Positions 44,815 through 55,903 of a stretch of DNA of 64,000 bases are shown here, piece after piece (the first letter of the stretch is position 1; each line of letters opens with the position of its first letter). Origin of the DNA: Lepraria neglecta (taxonomy: Eukaryota > Ascomycota > Lecanoromycetes > Lecanorales > Stereocaulaceae). The stretch spans positions 3,844,001-3,908,000 of the forward strand of contig CM065649.1 of NCBI GenBank assembly GCA_033220425.1. Direction: 5' to 3'. Below the pieces are notes generated by a model. It did not search any database and was not told the DNA's origin. It saw only the letters and a program-made list of their open reading frames with translations. The translations under genes and the position numbers were made by a program.

Positions 44815-46392
44815 ATGCCTCGTCCAAAGCGCTCCAAGGTGGCGCCGTCGGCCCCCATCAGAACACAGAACCAGGACATTTTCTCGCCAGAATCTCCAGG
44901 ACGTGTTACGAATGGCAGTGATGATAGTGACGGTCTAGTGGTGTCGAAGAAGACCAATACAAGCAAGGGGACACCCATGGCGCAGACATATACAATGAGT
45001 GGAGCGTTAGCTCCTGAAGACATAGGAGAGTCGCGATTGAAGCCTCCCTCAGGCCAAACACCAGCTGCGCTCTCGAGGATAGTCAGGGAAGCCGATCATG
45101 CGAAAGCAAAGGAAGAGAAGGCGAAAAAAGCTGCGGAGGCGACTTCGAGAGCAGAGCCGGACCAGATCCCATCATCAATACCTACAAATACCGTAGGTTC
45201 GAGAAGACCATCTACAACCTCGAACCGATCTTCAGCGCGACAGAGCCTTCAAGCCGGACCCGGACCAAGGGTACAGGAGACACCACGCCTGCACTCATCA
45301 TTTATGCTTGGTGGTGCTACGTTCAAAAAGCGACCAAGGCAGCCTAGTCTACTCCAGATGGTGCAATCGCAGAACGACGCTTCGGACGACTTAGATGATA
45401 ATGATATGTACGACTTCCTGCCAGACGACGAGTCCACTCCTCTTATCAAATCACTTTCTCAAACAAATGCCCAATCAAAATCTTCATCATCACAACAAAC
45501 ATCTGGCTCACGGAAGCGCAAAATGAAGTCGCCAGAAATCCAGGTTCCAGCATCACAGTCATTTGATATCCTTTCCTCACCCTCCGCGGTCCCATCGGAG
45601 TCTGATCGTCAGCAAAGCCAGTCTGAAGAAGACGACCAGCCCGAACCAACACTTCCACCTCTTCACTCTACTCAAACACCACAGTCTCAAATATTCAGCG
45701 ATACCCTAGCGCCGCCTCAAAGCAGCAGTCCTCCACCTGAACCAAAACCAAAGGACACTTGCAAAAAACCCGCGAAAGCTCCCAGCAAAGCAAAGGCCCA
45801 ACACCAGAAAACTCAGCGCAAACAATTCTCTCCAGCTCCATCACCCCTCTCATCAGCATCCACACAAATCTCACCTGTCCGTCCCGCGAAATTGAAACCC
45901 CTCACAACAGCCAATCTGCAGAATCTGCTTCCTCGGCGTCGAGCGCGACCGAAACCCAAAGGCGACTATGACATACCGAGCAGCAGCGACGTCGAGCTTG
46001 ACAACGCAGCTCTCAGCGAAGACGAAGATGAACTAAGCATCCACGCAACCAGCAAGATGCGGCGGAAGAAACAAAGCATGGGCATGGTTGCACAGAAGCG
46101 AGCAGCGAAGGGGAAAGAGACAGGGACTAGTGGCAAGGGGAAGAGGGTCTCGAAGACTTACACTCGGAAGAATGTTAATGAATCTGGGGACGAGAATGAG
46201 AGCGGAAGTGGCAGCGACGACGAGGATGCTGGTCGGAATGGTACGAGAGGGAGGTCGAAAACGCCGGCCTTGGATGGTAAAGCGAAGGCTGAGATGAAGC
46301 GTTTGGCTGATAAGTTTCGAGAGGTGGATGAGTATACGTTGGATTTTGAGGATATGACGGGGAGTAGTGGCCAGATGAAGGATGCGCGATGA
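44815..46392 (+). CDS. Disordered nuclear-type protein of unknown function
   Basis: A single uninterrupted frame of 525 aa. The start MPRPKRSKVAPSAP is basic, and nuclear-localisation-like patches recur (KKRPRQPS, SRKRKMKSPE, PRRRARPKPK, KMRRKKQSM). Most of the protein is low-complexity Ser/Pro/Gln with acidic clusters. Two short stretches look constrained: RLHSSFMLGGATFKKRPRQP near residue 160 and the C-terminal ALDGKAKAEMKRLADKFREV followed by DEYTLDFEDMTGSS. Such a pattern fits a chromatin or DNA-repair scaffold, but I did not recognise the family. No introns were needed. It is convergent with the glutamate 5-kinase gene. Confidence 0.75.
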   Translation: MPRPKRSKVAPSAPIRTQNQDIFSPESPGRVTNGSDDSDGLVVSKKTNTSKGTPMAQTYTMSGALAPEDIGESRLKPPSGQTPAALSRIVREADHAKAKEEKAKKAAEATSRAEPDQIPSSIPTNTVGSRRPSTTSNRSSARQSLQAGPGPRVQETPRLHSSFMLGGATFKKRPRQPSLLQMVQSQNDASDDLDDNDMYDFLPDDESTPLIKSLSQTNAQSKSSSSQQTSGSRKRKMKSPEIQVPASQSFDILSSPSAVPSESDRQQSQSEEDDQPEPTLPPLHSTQTPQSQIFSDTLAPPQSSSPPPEPKPKDTCKKPAKAPSKAKAQHQKTQRKQFSPAPSPLSSASTQISPVRPAKLKPLTTANLQNLLPRRRARPKPKGDYDIPSSSDVELDNAALSEDEDELSIHATSKMRRKKQSMGMVAQKRAAKGKETGTSGKGKRVSKTYTRKNVNESGDENESGSGSDDEDAGRNGTRGRSKTPALDGKAKAEMKRLADKFREVDEYTLDFEDMTGSSGQMKDAR

Positions 46393-46731
46393 GATGTCGC
46401 TGAAAAGCTTGGCCAATTATTCATTTCTCGAGAACTTGTTTCTTATGGGCGGACTTCTTTGCATCTCCCATGGGTCATTTGATAAAAGCAATTGCATGAT
46501 ATTGGGCCAGCTCGGATGAGTGCTTGCTCTGATCAGGATCTCAGGGGAAGCGGCTGATGTGGTGGAAACGTACGCAGGATATTATTTATGAGGTGGAATC
46601 TTGCTCTGGGCTCATTGCTCCAATATCAGTCAATTAAATGCTCTAAGACCGACCTTGCGGTCTCTCTCCAGCTCTTTGCAAGTAGCGCATGCTCTAGAAA
46701 TCTCTTTCTGACAGAGAACGCCATCTTGAAT
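46393..46731. other. Convergent intergenic
   Basis: 339 bp between two stop codons of opposed genes. No further feature is visible. Confidence 0.4.
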
Positions 46732-48324
46732 TCACGCATTTACTACCGGACCCGGCGTACCAGGTCTACTCCCCTTTTCCCTCTTCGTCAAACTAATATT
46801 CTCCCTGAAAGCCACATACTCCGAATCCGCATACCCTAGCACGCTACCAATCTCTGTACTCTGCATTCCCTTAATTCTCAAGATCTCCGCTGCAGAATAA
46901 TTCACCAATGCCCTGCCAACCTCACCGATCGATCCATCAATAAGCGCACCACCACCAGTTGCATTCGCTCCACTTTCGTAAGCTCCTGAGGACCAATCTG
47001 TCAAGGGATTTCGTCTGTCGACAACGACAAGCTTTACGGCTTCTTGTTGTGCGAATTGCCCTTCTACGCCGACGATGCCGGCGGGGAGGAGACCGGCTTT
47101 TGAGGCGAGGGCGCGGTGGGCGCCGGCGTCGATATAGAGGGTTCCGTGGGCGGCGAGGCCGTGGAGGAGCCAGAAGGAACGGTCGCGGATGGGAAAGGGG
47201 TCGGGAAGAAACCGGGTGTGGAGGGGAGGGGCGGCCAGAGAGTCGATGTGGAGGGAGGAAACAGAATTGGAGAGGGAGGGCTCCTCGCTTGGTGTTGCTG
47301 GGAGCGATGGGGTTTTGCTGTGCTGGGCTTGCTTTTCAGCTTGGACGTAGTTGACGATGTTGACGATATTGCCTGGACTTGAGGAGCGCGTGATGACTGT
47401 TGTGACGCCAGCAGAAGTTGCGAGTCGGGCTGCGACTATTTTTGTAGACATGCCGCCTGTTCCAAGGGCAGAGCCTGCAGAGGAGACGTCAGCTTCGAGG
47501 GACGCTACGTCTTCGACGACGTCGATTGCTTGGGCGTCAGGGTTCGTCCGAGGGTTCTTGTCGTAGAGACAGTCGACGTCTGTCATGAGGAAGAGGTAGT
47601 CTGCGTGGACCATTGCTGCAGTAATCGCTGAGAGTGTGTCATTGTCTCCAAATTTCTCGAGTTGACGAATTTCCTAAGGATATTCAGCCGTGTTGGTTTG
47701 GAAGTGGCCCAGCTGTGACGTACAGAAACGGCCAGGGTATCATTCTCATTGACAATTGGTATTACTCCCATGGTTAGGAGCTCGGTGAATGTGTTCTGTG
47801 CATTCAGGTACTGCGTCCGCTGCCGACTTGTCAGCTAAGCTGCCTTTCGAACCCAATGCTTTCAACAGCACTCACATCCGCAATGTCATTCCTGGTAAGG
47901 AGTATCTGCGCTACAGGTTGTCGGAGATGGGCGAAGAGACTAGCCCAAAGACTCATAAGTTGGCATTGCCCAACAGCTGCGAGTGCCTATTGTACGAGTC
48001 AACCTTCTGGGCCCTTGTGTAAAGAACCTCCAGCTCTTTACCTGGGTTCTGGGTAGGTATTTTGGCCTTTTCTCAACATTCATTCTCCGTAGTCCCACGG
48101 CAATGGCTCCAGAGGAGACAATGACCACTCGGTGCCCATCTTTGATCAACTTGACCGCGGTCTCGACGATGAGGGAAAGTATAGATAGTAGCGGCTCATG
48201 TGTCTTCTCGTGGACTATTGAGCTCGAGCCTGTAGAGAACGTACATCAGCCGTTGGGGTCGATGACTATCCATACCTTGCATACCCAATTTAATCACAAT
48301 GGTCAGATGTTGGTGGCCCTTCAT
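46732..48324 (-). CDS. PRO1: Glutamate 5-kinase
   Basis: Five exons on the minus strand: 48324-48285, 48229-48042, 47986-47876, 47819-47724 and 47673-46732, giving 458 aa. The join yields [67 protein letters not shown] and [15 protein letters not shown]. Then comes [20 protein letters not shown], followed by [20 protein letters not shown] and [20 protein letters not shown], all glutamate 5-kinase signatures. A C-terminal PUA domain follows ([46 protein letters not shown]). It catalyses the first step of proline synthesis from glutamate (family knowledge). An insertion of about 50 Ser/Pro-rich residues between the kinase and PUA domains probably forms a flexible linker. Confidence 0.93.
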
Positions 48325-50573
48325 GCTTACCTCTTCAGTATCAAAACCCTAGCCATTGATTGAAGTTCACAATGAATGCCGGATCAAAAAACTCCCATAT
48401 ATTTAAGCCTCGGGAAACAATGTGGCTTTTTCATTGTCGGTGTAGGATGAGCGAATCTCGGAGTGACATCTGAAGCTAAAAAAAATTTTGCTTGGCAGAT
48501 AGAAGGGTTGGGCCAGACCCTCGTGTGGGCCGCTCGTAGGGCTGGGGGCTAATGAGCCCCCTAGAGAGGGGTCCTAGAGCTGGTTGGAGGACGAGCTCTA
48601 GGACTCAGGGCCTATGGACTGCAGCCCTACAAGTGGCGTGCTCCCCCTAAAGTAGGTAGGGTGATGCCGAGGGATTATCCTAATGTAGCCCAAGCCGATC
48701 ATCATTAATCTCACTGCAGCAATTCCCATCAAGTTCTGATGTTCACAATGCACATCGGGCTGTAAGACGCATAGTCATCCGAGACATTCTTAGTATGCGG
48801 CTTAGCTTCGGCAGTGGGTTCGCTTTAGATCCAAGAACGCACTGTAAGAATTGCACTTCCAGAAACTTCGTCAGACACGTTATCAGCCTCGCGAGCTCCC
48901 AGTCTAGGTAATGAGGGTAAAGCCGGAACGTTGACCCAGCTTTTCTGTGATCTCGATCTATTGAGCTCACAGGTGATACCACATTCTAGAATTCATATAG
49001 TGATAGCCATGTTGATCTTACCTATAGTAGCGCTCTGCCATCGTCATCTATGAATGTAAGCCTCCTCGCCATGTTGACGTCCGTTCTGGACGAGGACTCG
49101 CGACCAAAGTTTAGCCTGAGTAAGCTCAGGCATGCTCCACACGCATCGAGACACGAAAAATAACCGTTCCACCTCCCATCTCCTCTAGTGCCCCATCTTA
49201 TGGGTTCTTGTCCCATTTTTTGAATTACAGAGACGTTAGGAGTTTGCAGTGGGTCGAGAAAACGGCATTTTTGATCTTGGATTGTCCTAGCACAAAGATT
49301 TCTACATGTCAGATCGGGTCGTCTTGGCTGTCGCGTTTGAGCAGCTCCAACGACAGATCTTGATTGTGGAGTGTTACGCGTGGAGATGAAGAGGCAGGGC
49401 TGGTGGATTCTCAGGCTCGCTGGACACATGATCGCCCTCCGCCGTGGAGCCCCTGAGCAATTGACGAAATCCAGAACAACACAAGAGGGAGAGGCAGTGC
49501 CTGCAAAGAAAGTGGGCATACCCGGGCCCAATGCAAAGAATGGCACTGCTTTACCTATGCCGCTCCATTAAAATTCGTGTGAGAAGGAATAGAAGCTGCA
49601 CTTCGCCCCATATTCAGTATTCGTTCCGAGTACACGAGATCGATTGAAAGATTCAAAAGATGAGGACGATTGCTTGCTATGCCTGATGTGGGCTCTAGAG
49701 GGAATGCTTCGACAGGCTAACGCAGTCGCTTGAAGATGACATGCATGTTGTGCTAACCGTCTCCACGATTTGTAAACTTCCTTGGATCCCGTTCTTTACT
49801 TTCTGTGTCGGAATTTTGTACAACCGCGGTGTGTCTGATAATTTTCGAGGATTTCACCATCTTAAACCTTTGTTGGGTATGAGATCTTCGTGGGATTGTG
49901 CGTTGGAGCCCCGGAGATTCTTGGTGTGAGTTGGACGAAATTGCCTATAATTGGCTCGCAACTTCAAGATAAAGGCCCGACAATTGACTCGTCAAAATTC
50001 GCCCTTTGACACCGAAGGATTTGCGGCAGAAGGCCCACGATTTATGATGGCTGCGTGTCAGCTCAGTACAAGATACGCTAAAGAAGTTATTAATAACATC
50101 AGACCAAATAACACCAGACCCAGCTCGTGGGATGGATGCACACTCCTCTTAGGACGCCCGGTGCCGACGACCGCTTCTATCAACACGGCTTTGCGCACTG
50201 GTGTAAAATTAGGCCAAAAGAGTGCCCAGAATACATTTGATAAGGGAAGCCAAGAGTAAAACATGCCGCGCGGATACTTCGCTAGGGACTCTGATCGCTA
50301 GTGTAACAACTCACTGTTGTAAGTCAGTCGATTGAACCAAGGTGTTGAAGCTCAAAGGCTCTGATATGAATACGAGCACCTCGGAAATAGCGCGTCAAAG
50401 GCTGTGCATGCAGTCTCTCCAAACAGCAACGAGGCTGCGCAGTTTTCTTCGGTGCTCCAAAAGCCTAGATCCTCAATATTTAATGATGCTGCCTTCTACA
50501 TATGGAGATTAATTCCTTGACATGATGTCCTTAGTGCTATTCTAGTTATTTGTTGTCTGGGCACTTGACCAAG
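48325..50573. other. Gene-poor stretch
   Basis: 2.2 kb without a supported gene. Notable is the GC-rich structured element at 48538-48628. Frames at 49022-49546 (minus, 174 aa) and 49951-50259 (plus) show no domain, signal or composition arguing for a protein. Confidence 0.45.
48538..48628. repeat. Structured multi-stem palindromic element
   Basis: An outer pair AGGGCTG (48538) / CAGCCCT (48622) encloses two internal stems. One is GGGGGCT / AGCCCCC with an AATG loop (48544-48561). The other is a perfect 11-bp stem GTCCTAGAGCT / AGCTCTAGGAC with a 12-nt loop (48571-48604). It is more GC-rich than its flanks. It could be a foldback insertion or a folded RNA; it does not match tRNA rules. Confidence 0.6.
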
Positions 50574-53079
50574 ATGTCACGATCTTTAGGAATAACGAGC
50601 ATCTTGCTGCTTATACTTCTACTGACAGTCATCCATGCTTCATCGTATGAGAATCAGAGCACTGCGATCGATATTGATCAAAACGTTTTGGTGGACTGCT
50701 CAGCCTGTTGGCCTGTCAACTCCAATTTCAATTGTATGTCGACTTATATGCCACAGACTATACATCGCTTCGAGCATCAGCCGTCGTTTCAGCAACCAAC
50801 GCTACAAGTAGGCCCGATACCGGTACACTGGCCTCGATCACACCAGCGCCCCAGATTTCGGTAACTTTCGAGGAGTACTGGTGTGAATATTTCGATTTCG
50901 ATCTAGTGGAAGATCCTAGGATCAAGGACCTTTTCAAAGGTCTCAACGCCAGCTCTAAAAATTCCTGTCTATCGCTCGAAAAAGAGAATTACAGCAGTTG
51001 GGCTACCGCTCGTAGCCATCAATCGACATGGGATCCCGTCATCAGCCCACCATGCTGCGATACTCATTGCAACATTCAAGCTTCGGCTGCTCAAATTCAC
51101 TACTGGCCTACCACATCACCCGCTCCGAATGTCACTACTTCGGTTGGACAAGGCGGTTTTACCTTGTGAGCCTCAGGCATGTCTTGAAGGCATATCGTCC
51201 GGCTAACGGCTTTCATTCCAGTGTTTACCCCTCAGTCTACGTGGTCTTCAAGGGCATCTCTGCGACGGGTGAATGTGGTATAGTAGGCCCTACATATGCT
51301 GCGCTGACACGATCCTTCGCTCCATCCGCTATAATGACGTTCCCACTTACGGAACCCGGATTGGGTGAGGAGGAGCCCCTAAATTATGCCGATCTCTTCT
51401 CCAACTGCACCACACGAGAAGCAAACGAAAGTAATATCGGACCCCAGGCGTCATTTCAACAAAGGCATTGCTATCCCTTCATCTATTATCCTCATACTGG
51501 ACTTCAAGAAGCGAACCCCGCTTGGGCTACATGTATTGTCCCTCAATGGTTGCCTGTTTTTGATTCTCCGCGTACATTGGGTCCGGCCACTGCTTTGGAC
51601 CCAGTTCAAACAAGCGCATCCAGCAATCCAGAGAGTACTGCTGCTCCAGCATCCCTCGCTGGACCACCGGTGCCATCTGAGACTCCTCCAAGCCAGCCTC
51701 CACCTGCCACTTGGTCTGGAAATGATCCTCCAGCAAACAATATTCCAGTTCCAAACGATCCTCCAGCAACCGATCCTCCACCTCCAAACAAGGTAGGTCC
51801 AGCATCTTCGGGGAATACCCCGCAAGCTAATCAGCAGCCCGGCCAAGGACAATCGAGCGGCCCTATAGAGCAGTCAGGCCCCTCATTCGTGATCCCCGTG
51901 CCAGGAGGACAAAGCTTGTCAGGCATTGTCATCAATCCGAGCTCAATCGTTATCGCAAAGTCCACAATTGGAGCTGGTGCGTCAGCAGTGCCAATCCATG
52001 GCTACCAAATTTCTTGGAATTCTGCGGCTTCGAATGTTGTGGTCGACGGCCAGGCACATCGTCTATTCCTACCAGAATCTTCATCGTCACTTCCTGCCAA
52101 CAATGATCCAGCCGTAACACTATTTGCTACCACGGTCGACGGACATAAGATTCAGGCAGCGCCCTCTCCCGGCGTCATGCTAATCGACGGCCAATCCATT
52201 ACGCGGGGGAAAGGTCCGATACTCGTATCTAGCACATGGGTTGCCCTGCACTCAGACGGGGATTTAGTTATCGGTACCTCGACACTGCAAAAATTTCTCA
52301 CTTCTTTGCCGAATTCAGCACAGATTCTCGCTGCTGCAGGTCAACCCACTACCGTCCTTTCGAACGGTGTTGTGGTCGCTGGATCAATCATGACCACGAA
52401 CGCTGAGGCTGTTACAGTCGCAGGGACACTATCATCTCTTGGAACCAACAGTTTGGTAGAAGGTGCCTCAACCATGACTATCTCAACGCCGTCTCTGGCA
52501 GCGAGTATCACCGCTGCGGGCCAAGCAGTAACCGTCCTTGCGAACGGGGATGTGATTATCTCTGGTACTACATTGGCCCCAGTTGATCCGGTTATCACGA
52601 TCGGAGGAACCCCAATCTCTCTTGGGCCTCAGGGGTTAGTCGTAGGAGCGTCAACAATAGCCTTGTCCTCCTCCCAGCCAACGTCATCCATTACAATCGG
52701 AGGGCAAGTGTTTCCTATGTCTCTGGCTACAAACGGAATTGTTGTCGCAGGTACAACAGTCCAAACTGGTCAGCCTCCGATAACTATCTTAGGGACACCA
52801 GTAGCGCTCAAACCACATGGACTGGTGGTCGGAACGTCAACCATACCCTACCAAGGTACCGTTCCATCTTCGACATATGGTATTGGCGGCTTTATCGTCT
52901 CTGGTTTCAACGGCGGTCTTACACCACCCTCCAAAACTGGAGCAGCAGGCTCGAATCAGATGCAGAATAATAGCACTGGAGCTGTTATCGGCCCGGAGAC
53001 GTTCTTGGGAGGCGAAGCGAAGATCGCGATCCAGTGGAGTATTTTTGCAGCAGCAGCGATGACGATTTTGCTCACATAG
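50574..53079 (+). CDS. Large secreted repetitive protein with a GPI-anchor-like tail
   Basis: Exons 50574-50733, 50781-51165 and 51222-53079 give 800 aa. The start MSRSLGITSILLLILLLTVI is a classical signal peptide. The next ~330 residues carry many Cys and N-glycosylation sites (ATNATS, GLNASS, NVTTS). A Pro/Ser-rich linker (PPSQPPPATW, NDPPANNIPVPNDPPATDPP) follows. The last ~330 residues contain imperfect repeats of about 55-60 residues: TVLSNGVVVAG, TVLANGDVIISGTTL, SLATNGIVVAGTTV, each followed by GT-SLG..GLV-G.STI. The protein ends with a small-residue stretch and a hydrophobic tail (IQWSIFAAAAMTILLT), which looks like a GPI-addition signal. The likely site is the cell wall or surface; the function is unknown. 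The 47-nt first intron (GTATGT...CATCAG) is required to join the frames. Confidence 0.8.
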
Positions 53080-53316
53080 CTTCAGGAAGTTGTTTGCTAA
53101 AGTGAGGTACTGAGTCTAGTGGGTTAGAGGGAACAAGGGAGTTGTTAAAGCTATTAGGCTTTAGTGAATTGGAGGCAAAAAGGATGGAAACTGCAGCTAT
53201 ATAAACCGTATCAATAATAGCCGTTATTTTGAAATTATTAAGTAATGTATATATTTTTGAACCTTTTAGATCTTTAAAATTAAAGGACTTTTAATAATAT
53301 ATATATATATATATTA
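53080..53316. other. AT-rich spacer
   Basis: 237 bp downstream of the secreted-protein gene, ending in a long (AT)n stretch around 53299-53316 that leads directly into the dispersed repeat. Confidence 0.4.
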
Positions 53317-53470
53317 TATACACCCCGAACTTAGGATTGCTGATTGCCGTTCTCGTTCAGGAAAGGGAGCAAGGCCGCTTTAGAACGAGGGAGCACTAAG
53401 GGAGCAAAGAGGGTTATCGAGGGAGCCTGTTCTGACTCCTTGTATGTCGGCTATGATTCCCTATCTGTGT
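53317..53470. repeat. Dispersed repeat, copy A
   Basis: It begins ATACACCCCGAACTTAGGAT after an AT run, with a purine-rich part GGGAGCACTAAGGGAGCAAA and CCTGTTCTGACTCCTTG. The same text occurs at 55083 and 58490. This copy ends at the stop codon of the minus-strand nuclease-like gene. Confidence 0.8.
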
Positions 53471-54736
53471 AGATTGCTATTCAACAATGATAGGTCAACG
53501 ATGTCCATATTGTCATCATCATCGTCGTCATCATCGCCTAGCTCAGGCAAATTAAACCTCCTGCCGCCGTAATCGAAGCTCTTGATTTTTTCGGGGTCGC
53601 GAAACGTACTTAGGCTTACGTCCCGCCTTTCTTTGTCTTTGATAGGGGTGGTGGATAGTGATGAAAGAATCGCCGACCGTATAACAAGGCGTAAGTATGA
53701 GACAATCCTTGAGCCGTCGCCACCTTTCCAATCTAACTTGCGGCTACGTGTGAGCTAATAAACTGCTTTAGCAAACCACTACTCGATAGGAAGAAGTTGA
53801 TTCAATTACTCACCTCGCTTGAGTTATCCAGACGCCAAAACTGAAACTCGTTGCCGTCTGTGCTTAGGCCATACACAAGCTTGTTCTGCTTGCCTTGGCT
53901 CTCTCTTGTCCGGTGCACAATACCTGTACGTAAGTCAATAACAATCCAGTGACATAAGCCGAAGAAAACATGATAGATTACTTGCCCATATATGCTACTA
54001 GTTGACCATCCGCCATGGAAAGAATACCTTCTCTTTTCGCCTCGATAAGAATCAAACTTATCCCCATCGGTTCGTCTTTGTCATACCATAGCGAATAGTC
54101 TGCAATGCCCTGCAGTATACGCTTTTCCTTTTTATAAGTCACAAGGCGGTTGAGCTTAGTTTCGAATTGCAAGAGAAGAGGAGCTGGATCTGAAGATGGA
54201 GTTGTAGGACGGGCAAGCGATTGCGTTGACGGCGCCGCGTTAGGTCGGTTATACTCCTGAAGAGCAAGTCGCTTCTCTTCACCGATACAGATAATGAGAA
54301 TATTATTAATCTGTGACTGGGTGAGAGCATTATTTGACAACGACCCTTCTGTGACAAACAGATACTCGTTCTTGATAGCGACTGCAGAAAATTAGTATTA
54401 ACCAGATCAACACAGGATATAATACCTAGAAGGGCAGGTATCTCGAATAATTCATTATCCGCTAGCGACCACGCATCAAAGAGCTGGTTATATCTTAAGT
54501 CAAATATCTTGATGGCATCTTTCGGATTAAGGCTGCTGGCTGGAAGCTTTGGTTTATGTTAGCCACCGATATACGGATGATAATGGTCAAAACCCATAAT
54601 AACTCACAGATGTCCGCAGCTGCTTCAATTCATCGAGCGTAGCCTCAAGATCCTGCCTTAGTGCGTCACCTAGCTTAGGTAGGATATACCGTTCGAGCCA
54701 CTCAAATGGGACAGCCTTCGGCTTTGTTGTTGGCAT
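53461..54736 (-). CDS. Five-exon gene with a PD-(D/E)XK nuclease-like motif
   Basis: Minus-strand exons 54736-54608, 54546-54426, 54381-53986, 53923-53814 and 53754-53461 sum to exactly 1050 nt, giving 349 aa. The product starts MPTTKPKAVPFEWLERYILP and continues DAIKIFDLRYNQLFDAWSLA and AIKNEYLFVTEGSLSNNAL. The centre reads GIADYSLWYDKDEPMGISLI, then LIEAKREGILSMADGQLVAY, i.e. Asp178, Glu197-x-Lys199 and Gln210. This is the order of acidic residue, E-x-K and Gln seen in PD-(D/E)XK nucleases. It ends with an Asp-rich tail. The third intron has a GC donor (ATGG|GCAAGT). It sits between dispersed repeat copies A and B, and its stop lies inside copy A, suggesting repeat-borne cargo. The motif assignment is inference from sequence pattern; the family was not identified by search. 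Confidence 0.75.
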
Positions 54737-54849
54737 GTTGAGAGTGAGATTGGTGCTTGCAACTTTGATTGGAGCGAAGGAGCGAACCTGCCAGCGCGAT
54801 CTCGCTAACTTAATGCGGCGTTACTAGTCTAGTCTACGACGAAGCCGGG

Positions 54850-55012
54850 CTCGTCAACATCAAAAAAAAGTTCATGTTTTCGGGCGAGAGCCCCCCTAAG
54901 CGAGCCACTAAGCGTAATTAGCGCCTAGTTAATGGGGGATCTACGGGCGGCCCCGGGGCCGCCGTTCCGGAGTCCTCCCGGGGTACCATGAACTTTTTTT
55001 GATGTTGACGAG
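54850..55012. mobile_element. 163-bp MITE with terminal inverted repeats and target duplication
   Basis: Both ends carry CTCGTCAACATC, an A run and GTTCATG in inverted orientation (26-27 bp arms; the two A runs differ by one base). GCCGGG immediately flanks both ends (54844-54849 and 55013-55018), a 6-bp target duplication. The interior is GC-rich and has its own small palindromes (e.g. GGCCCCGGGGCC). It has no coding capacity, so it must be moved by a transposase encoded elsewhere. The superfamily is not assigned. Confidence 0.85.
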
Positions 55013-55082
55013 GCCGGGCTACACCCTTTTCGTAGTAGTCTGTTATTTTAAAATTTCTAATTCACACTCTATGTATATTTAT

Positions 55083-55460
55083 ATATTATATACACCCTGA
55101 ACTTAGGATTGATGATTGCCCTTTTCGTTCGGGAAAGGGAGCACCGCCGCTTCAGAGGGAGTATTAGGGGAACAAAGGGGAGCAGTGAGGGAGCAGGGGG
55201 AGGCACTAAGGGAATATGAGGGAGGGAGCGCCTGTTCTGGCTCCTCCTATTAGGAGGAGCGCAGCATAAAGGAGCCTGAATTGGCTACCTCGTGACCGGC
55301 TATAGTTGCATGCGTTATTTATAATAAATATTGGTCAGCACTACTGCCTGGCTCAGCCTCCTGCTGCCTACACTGTAGCCCCTTACCATAGGCCATCTTG
55401 CCTTGCTAAGCCAAAGTGGCGTGCAAGCGCCATTTGGCATCGGATACGATAGAAAATGCA
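55083..55460. repeat. Dispersed repeat, copy B
   Basis: Begins TATATACACCCTGAACTTAG, continues through purine-rich GGGAG blocks, CTGTTCTGGCTCCTCCTATT, CTGAATTGGCTACCTCGTGA and CAGCCTCCTGCTGCCTA. The similarity to copy C continues to about CGATAGAA at 55450. It lies in the same orientation as copies A and C. Confidence 0.75.
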
Positions 55461-55903
55461 AGCCTAGATACACGGCATACATTGCATGAGGACAAACCGC
55501 CTATGCAGCTGCTCATCGACTCCTCTAACTTTTAGAGAGGCGTTCTTTGCGATAAAGTCGACGAGACGAGACTATTGGCAGCAGCGGCGTCTATGTTAGT
55601 ATCTGCTCTACTACTGAAAGAACAGGATCTGGAACAGTATTTACACAACACCATTCCGACTCTAGTAACGAGCTCAGAAGCTGGGTAAGACCAATACTAA
55701 CACAGATATGGTCGTTTCCTCCCCTGCAGGCTGTAAGATAAGTCGCAGCCTTGCACGCATGCTTTATTCAAACTGCCATACTCTTCATATATGCTTTGCA
55801 ACGAGGAGTAAGACACTTTCTCAACATTCTGGGAAACCTTCGAATTGCTCTGTTGTCCTCCTTTTCGACGTTGAATGCTTCTAACACTGTCGCGGACTGA
55901 GCC
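55461..55903. other. Intergenic
   Basis: About 440 bp between repeat copy B and the CorA gene, including the CorA promoter. No gene is visible. Confidence 0.35.

Noticed and set aside
48538-48628. tRNA gene at the structured element
   Set aside because: The stems do not fit acceptor, D, anticodon and T arms, and no T-loop or A/B box sequence is visible.
49022-49546. 174-aa minus-strand ORF
   Set aside because: No domain, signal, repeat or composition bias supports it, and the surrounding 2 kb look non-coding.
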